Shown here one piece after another: positions 6,928-10,271 of a DNA stretch of 10,271 nt. The notes under the pieces were generated by a model, which saw nothing but the letters and a program-made list of their open reading frames with translations, did not search any database and had not been told where the DNA came from. Both the position numbers and the translations under genes were made by a program. Location of the stretch: positions 1 through 10,271 of the forward strand of contig JADGHI010000100.1 in NCBI GenBank assembly GCA_019689515.1, written 5' to 3'. Each line of letters opens with the position of its first letter. The first letter of the stretch is position 1. The stretch comes from Acetobacteraceae bacterium (GTDB taxonomy: Bacteria > Pseudomonadota > Alphaproteobacteria > Acetobacterales > Acetobacteraceae).

Positions 6928-7755
6928 ATGGTGCGCGCCGTCATGGAAGGGCTGGGCATCGAAGCCGTCTGGGACGCGCTGCGCGGCCTGCGCAACGGCG
7001 GCGATCCTGCCTCGCTGCCGCCCTGCGCCCTTACGGATCTCTTCGCGCCGGTGCTGGCGCCGCCGACGGCGCCCGATGGCTGCCGCGTGATCGGCCGCCT
7101 CGCCCAGACGCTCGACGGGCGGATCGCCACCGCATCGGGCTCCTCTCAGTGGATCGGCGGTCGCGGCGACATCCTCCACACCCACCGCCTGCGCGCGCTC
7201 TGCCACGCGGTCATCATCGGCGCCGGCACGGTGCGCCAGGACGATCCGCGCCTGACCACGCGCGAGGTGCCGGGCGAGAGCCCGGTGCGGGTCGTGCTCG
7301 ACACGGAGCGCCGCCTTTCGCCGGAGTATCGCGTCTTCCGTGACGGCGGGCCGCCGACCCTGCTCGCCTGCGCCACGGACGCGCCAGGGCCCGACCCGGT
7401 GGGCGCGGCCGAGGTGTTGCGCCTGCCCCGCGCGCCGGCAGGCGGCGGAGGGCTCGACATCCCCGCGCTGCTCCGCGCCCTCGCCGCACGCGGGCTGACG
7501 CGGCTGTTCGTCGAGGGCGGCGGCGTCACCGTCTCGCGCTTCCTCATTGCGGGCTGCCTTGACCGGCTGCATGTGACCGTGGCGCCGGTGCTGCTCGGCT
7601 CCGGCATCCCCGCCTTCACGCTCCCCGAGGTCGGGCGCATCGCCGACGGGCTGCGCTTCGCATGGCGGATCTTCCCGCTGGAGTCGGAAGGCGGCGGCGA
7701 CGTGTTGTTCGACATCGCGCTCGACCGGGCGCGGCCCGGGGGACGGACGGGATGA
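6928..7755 (+). CDS. Stand-alone RibD C-terminal-type reductase
   Basis: A 275-residue protein with the NADPH-dependent reductase domain of RibD / DHFR-like enzymes. In riboflavin synthesis this domain reduces the ribosyl group of a phosphoribosylamino-pyrimidine; relatives act on pterins. Motifs: VIGRLAQTLDGRIA (54-67), GAGTVRQDDPRLTTR (98-112), and LFVEGGGVTVSRFL (193-206) followed by APVLLGSG (219-226). The N-terminal zinc deaminase domain of bifunctional RibD is absent; in its place is a short leader of about 50 residues. The start is ATG 6928 or ATG 6943; neither has a good ribosome site and no other in-frame start exists after the stop at 6867. The gene overlaps the dehydrogenase gene by an ATGA, marking it as part of the downstream operon. 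With a PTPS-like gene two genes on, a pyrimidine or pterin intermediate is the likeliest substrate, rather than ordinary riboflavin synthesis. Confidence 0.87.
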   Translation: MVRAVMEGLGIEAVWDALRGLRNGGDPASLPPCALTDLFAPVLAPPTAPDGCRVIGRLAQTLDGRIATASGSSQWIGGRGDILHTHRLRALCHAVIIGAGTVRQDDPRLTTREVPGESPVRVVLDTERRLSPEYRVFRDGGPPTLLACATDAPGPDPVGAAEVLRLPRAPAGGGGLDIPALLRALAARGLTRLFVEGGGVTVSRFLIAGCLDRLHVTVAPVLLGSGIPAFTLPEVGRIADGLRFAWRIFPLESEGGGDVLFDIALDRARPGGRTG

Positions 7756-8732
7756 AGGCCACGGCGTTCTGGACCGTCGCCGCCGGCCGGGGCGAGCTCC
7801 GCGAGGAGACGGTCGCGGCACCCGGTCCCGGGGAGGTGCTGGTGCGGACCGTCGCGAGCGGCGTCTCCCGCGGCACGGAGCGCCTCGTCTGGCAGGGCCG
7901 CGTGCCGCCGAGCCAGCACCAGGCCATGCGCGCCCCGCTGCAACGGGGCGAATTCCCCTTCCCTGTGAAGTATGGCTACTGCGCGGTCGGCGTCGTCGAA
8001 GCGGGGCCGGCGCCACTGCTCGGCAGGCGCGTCTTCTGCCTGCACCCGCACCAGGACCGCTTCGTCGCACCCGCCGCACTGTGCCACCCCGTTCCCGACA
8101 CGGTGCCGGACCACCGCGCCGTGCTCGCCGCCAACATGGAGACGGCGGTCAATGTGCTGTGGGACGCGGTGCCGCGCATCGGGGAGCGGGCGCTGGTGAT
8201 CGGCGCCGGCGTGGTGGGCCTGCTCTGCGCCTACCTGCTCGCCCGCATCCCGGGGCTCGACCTGACGGTGTGCGATCCGGACGAGCAGCGCGCGACCGTC
8301 GCCGCGACGCTCGGCGCGCGCTTCGCCAGGCCGGAGGAGGCGCCGCGGGACTGCGACCTCCTGATCCACGCCTCGGCCACCGAGGAGGGGCTGCGCCGGG
8401 CGCTGCTCCACGCCGGCTTCGAGGCACGCATCGTCGAGGCGAGCTGGTTCGGCGACCGCGAGCCCGCGCTGCCGCTCGGCGAGGCTTTCCACGCGCGGCG
8501 GCTGTCACTGGTCTCCAGCCAGGTCAGCGCGGTGGCGGCGCCGATGCGCGCCCGGCGGACGCATGCGGAACGGCTCGCGCTGGCGCTCGCGTTGCTCGGC
8601 GAGGACAGCCGTCTCGACGCGCTGCTCGGCCCTTCGGTCCCTTTCAAGGAGCTGCCGGACGCGATGGGCCGACTGCTCGAACCCGCCGCGCCGGGCCGCC
8701 CGGCGCCGCTCTGCCCCGTGATCACCTACTGA
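7752..8732 (+). CDS. Zinc-less MDR-family dehydrogenase, BchC-like
   Basis: A 326-residue medium-chain dehydrogenase/reductase. It has a GroES-like N-terminal half, the segment NMETAVNVLWDA (128-139), and a Rossmann loop GAGVVG (151-156). An Asp after the next strand (Asp175) favours NAD(H) over NADP(H). The catalytic-zinc ligand positions appear replaced: the usual Cys is Ser39 in SGVSRGTE, and the GHE motif reads GYC (75-77). The four-Cys structural zinc lobe is missing. Bacteriochlorophyllide dehydrogenase BchC has a similar SG-S-GTE / GYE pattern, so this may oxidise a hydroxyethyl-type side chain, but no bacteriochlorophyll gene is in the window. The ATG overlaps the previous stop (ATGA). 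Its place between a RibD-like reductase and a PTPS-like gene suggests a redox step on a pterin-like intermediate. Confidence 0.85.
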   Translation: MKATAFWTVAAGRGELREETVAAPGPGEVLVRTVASGVSRGTERLVWQGRVPPSQHQAMRAPLQRGEFPFPVKYGYCAVGVVEAGPAPLLGRRVFCLHPHQDRFVAPAALCHPVPDTVPDHRAVLAANMETAVNVLWDAVPRIGERALVIGAGVVGLLCAYLLARIPGLDLTVCDPDEQRATVAATLGARFARPEEAPRDCDLLIHASATEEGLRRALLHAGFEARIVEASWFGDREPALPLGEAFHARRLSLVSSQVSAVAAPMRARRTHAERLALALALLGEDSRLDALLGPSVPFKELPDAMGRLLEPAAPGRPAPLCPVITY

Positions 8733-8749
8733 AAGGCGCGCAGCCCCGC

Positions 8750-9154
8750 ATGTTCAGCCTGACAGTCGCCGACCACATCATGATCGCGCACAGCTTCCGC
8801 GGGGCCGAATTCGGCCCGGCCCAGCGCGTGCACGGCGCCACCTACGTCGTCGAGGCGGAGTTCCGCGCCCCGGCGCTCGACCACCTCCACCTGCTGGTGG
8901 ACATCGGCGCTGCGCGGACCGAGCTGCGGCGCATCCTGGATACGCTGGACTACCGCAACCTCGACGCGGAGCCTGCCTTCGCCGGGAAGAACACCACGAC
9001 CGAGTACCTCGCCTTCCACATCCACGGCCTGCTCTGCGCGGCGCTGCGCGAGGGCCGGTTCGGGGAGGGCGGCAGGCGCGTAACCGCGCTGAAGGTGCTG
9101 CTGCGCGAGAGCCCGCTCGCCTGGGCGGCCTTCGAAGGGCCCGTGGCGCCATGA
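8750..9154 (+). CDS. Divergent PTPS/QueD-fold protein lacking canonical active-site residues
   Basis: A 134-residue protein of the 6-pyruvoyl-tetrahydropterin synthase / 6-carboxytetrahydropterin synthase fold (T-fold), of normal length. Retained features are His14 in IAHSF (first zinc ligand), His28 in VHGATY (second ligand), the strand pattern around VDIG (50-53), the NTTTEYLA helix start (81-88), and Glu120 in LRESP, matching the pterin-anchoring Glu. Missing features: the CxxxHGH motif reads AQRVHGA, so the catalytic Cys is Ala24 and the third zinc His is Ala30; the LDHHYLN motif reads LDYRNLD, so the catalytic His is gone. Extra histidines at 9, 90 and 92 might supply another ligand. The pterin pocket may remain while the chemistry differs. 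Database labels of '6-carboxytetrahydropterin synthase' would be misleading. It starts 17 bases after the dehydrogenase stop, and its stop overlaps the glycosyltransferase start. Confidence 0.85.
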   Translation: MFSLTVADHIMIAHSFRGAEFGPAQRVHGATYVVEAEFRAPALDHLHLLVDIGAARTELRRILDTLDYRNLDAEPAFAGKNTTTEYLAFHIHGLLCAALREGRFGEGGRRVTALKVLLRESPLAWAAFEGPVAP

Positions 9155-10206
9155 GGATCGCGCTGCTCGTCCCCAGCCCCTTCGACGCGATCTCCGGGGG
9201 CTACAATTATGACCGCCGCATCGTCGCCGGCCTCCGCGCACGGGGCCATACGGTTGAGGTGATCGAGCTCGCGGGGCGGCACCCGCTGGCGGAGGACGCG
9301 GCCGAGGCGTCGGCGCGCGCGGCGCTGGCACGCTGCGGCGAGGACGTGCGGATCGTCATCGACGGCCTCGGCCTGCCCGCCTTCCTGCCGCTGCGCGAGG
9401 AGCTGGCCCGGCGCCGCGCGGTGGCGCTGATCCACCATCCGACTGCCCTGGAATCGGGGCTCTCCGAGCCCGACCGCGCCGCGCTCAAGGAGAGGGAGCG
9501 CGCGCTGTTCCCGGCGATGGCGCGCATCATCGCGGTGTCGCAGCCCGTCGCGGCGCGCCTCGCCGAGGAGTTCGGCGCCGATCCCGCCCGCGTCGCGGTC
9601 GTCGAGCCGGGAACGGACCCCGCGCCGCGCGCGACGGGTTCGGGCGGGCCGGGCTGCGCGATCCTCTCGGTCGGCGCCCTGGTGCCGCGCAAGGGGCATG
9701 ACGTGCTGCTGCGGGCGCTCGGCCGCCTGACGGATCTCGACTGGACCCTCACCATCGCCGGTGGCGAGACGCGCGATCCGACCCACGCGCATGGCCTGCG
9801 CGCCCTCGCCGCCGAGCTCGGCATTGCCTCCCGCGTCACCTTCGCCGGCGAGGTGGACGAGGCGACGCTCGAGGCGCTCTACGCAGGCGCGGACCTGTTC
9901 GCGCTGGCCACGCGCTGGGAGGGCTACGGCATGGCGGCGGCGGAGGCGCTGGCGCGCGGCCTGCCCTGCGCCATCACCACCGGCGGAGCCATCGGCGATG
10001 TGGTGCCGATCGAGGCCAGCATTCGCTCCGCGCCTGGCGACCATGCGGCCCTCTCCAAGGCCCTGCGCCGCGTGATCTTCGATACGGACCTCCGCGCCGC
10101 CATGGCCGAGGCCGCGTGGCAGGCCGGCCAGCGCCTGCCGCGCTGGGAGGACCGCGTCGGCGCCTTCGCCGACGCCCTGCTCGCCGCGGAGCACCAGGCC
10201 GAATGA
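9151..10206 (+). CDS. GT4-family glycosyltransferase
   Basis: A 351-residue GT-B-fold glycosyltransferase. The N-terminal half opens with MRIALLVPSPFDAISGGYNYD, the glycine loop that often faces the acceptor in GT4 enzymes. The C-terminal half has SVGALVPRKGHD (173-184), where Arg180/Lys181 would hold the donor diphosphate, and the EX7E motif EGYGMAAAE (Glu257, Glu265), all typical of retaining GT4 enzymes. No membrane helix is seen, so it should be cytoplasmic. The ATG overlaps the PTPS-like stop and its own stop overlaps the next ATG, so it is translated with the cluster. A cell-wall or LPS role is possible for any GT4, but the context suggests it attaches a sugar to the cluster's small molecule, as pteridine glycosyltransferases do in cyanobacteria. 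The family and motifs are certain; the acceptor is inferred. Confidence 0.9.
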   Translation: MRIALLVPSPFDAISGGYNYDRRIVAGLRARGHTVEVIELAGRHPLAEDAAEASARAALARCGEDVRIVIDGLGLPAFLPLREELARRRAVALIHHPTALESGLSEPDRAALKERERALFPAMARIIAVSQPVAARLAEEFGADPARVAVVEPGTDPAPRATGSGGPGCAILSVGALVPRKGHDVLLRALGRLTDLDWTLTIAGGETRDPTHAHGLRALAAELGIASRVTFAGEVDEATLEALYAGADLFALATRWEGYGMAAAEALARGLPCAITTGGAIGDVVPIEASIRSAPGDHAALSKALRRVIFDTDLRAAMAEAAWQAGQRLPRWEDRVGAFADALLAAEHQAE

Positions 10207-10271
10207 ACGAGGAGTTCGACGCCGACTGGCTCGACCTGCGCGAGCCTTACGACGCGCGGGCGCGCGACGCG
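10203..10271 (+). CDS. 5' end of a gene, probably a class I SAM-dependent methyltransferase
   Basis: Only the first 23 codons are inside the window. The ATG at 10203 overlaps the glycosyltransferase stop in an ATGA, so it is translated with the cluster. The start, MNEEFDADWLDLREPYDARARD, resembles the N-terminus (DWL-LREP-D--AR) that I associate with class I SAM methyltransferases found beside such GT4 genes. No catalytic or SAM-binding motif is within view, so the identity is a tentative guess; that a real gene begins here is much surer. Confidence 0.55.
   Translation, partial: MNEEFDADWLDLREPYDARARDA

Noticed and set aside
6259..8079. A 606-residue open frame on the minus strand, and similar frames at 7146-8492 and 8950-10194
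   Set aside because: They are antisense to genes with well-placed catalytic motifs and ATGA overlaps; the translations are Arg/His-rich and without family features.

Overview
This is a GC-rich (about 70%) bacterial chromosomal window with dense, mostly TGA-terminated genes and long spurious antisense reading frames typical of such DNA. Gene content (an ECHDC3-type crotonase with a DmdB-like acyl-CoA ligase, an M81/MlrC-type peptidase, a YpfJ-type zinc peptidase, and a RibD-C / MDR / PTPS-like / GT4 cluster) suggests an alphaproteobacterium, possibly Acetobacteraceae (Roseomonas-like). That placement is an inference from gene style, not a search result.

Left part (1-3761, + strand): an SDR oxidoreductase (44-811) is followed by a 470-base non-coding stretch holding several stem-loops and a short direct repeat. 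Then comes a tightly coupled pair: a crotonase-fold protein (1282-2124) and an AMP-forming acyl-CoA ligase (2127-3761), separated by 2 bases. The ligase makes acyl-CoA thioesters and the crotonase presumably acts on one. However, the crotonase has lost both catalytic glutamates of the classical hydratase, so simple enoyl-CoA hydration is doubtful.

Middle part (3755-6200, - strand): an MlrC-like M81 metallopeptidase (3792-5255) converges on the ligase across a palindrome that spans both stop codons. Upstream of it lies a ypfJ-type zinc metallopeptidase (5325-6200) that is complete in length, start and motifs but broken by one in-frame TAG at codon 92.

Right part (6397-10271, + strand): a small DUF3592-like membrane protein, then a run of five genes, three of whose four junctions are 4-base ATGA overlaps: a stand-alone RibD-C reductase, a zinc-less BchC-like MDR dehydrogenase, a highly divergent PTPS/QueD homologue, a GT4 glycosyltransferase, and the first 23 codons of another gene (probably a methyltransferase). 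The combination reads like a biosynthetic operon for a modified, glycosylated pterin-like or deazapurine-like small molecule. The PTPS homologue lacks the catalytic Cys, one of the three zinc His and the catalytic His of the canonical enzyme. This is the most interesting part of the window; the product and pathway are not known from the sequence.

No tRNA, rRNA, CRISPR array, insertion sequence or prophage gene was seen.
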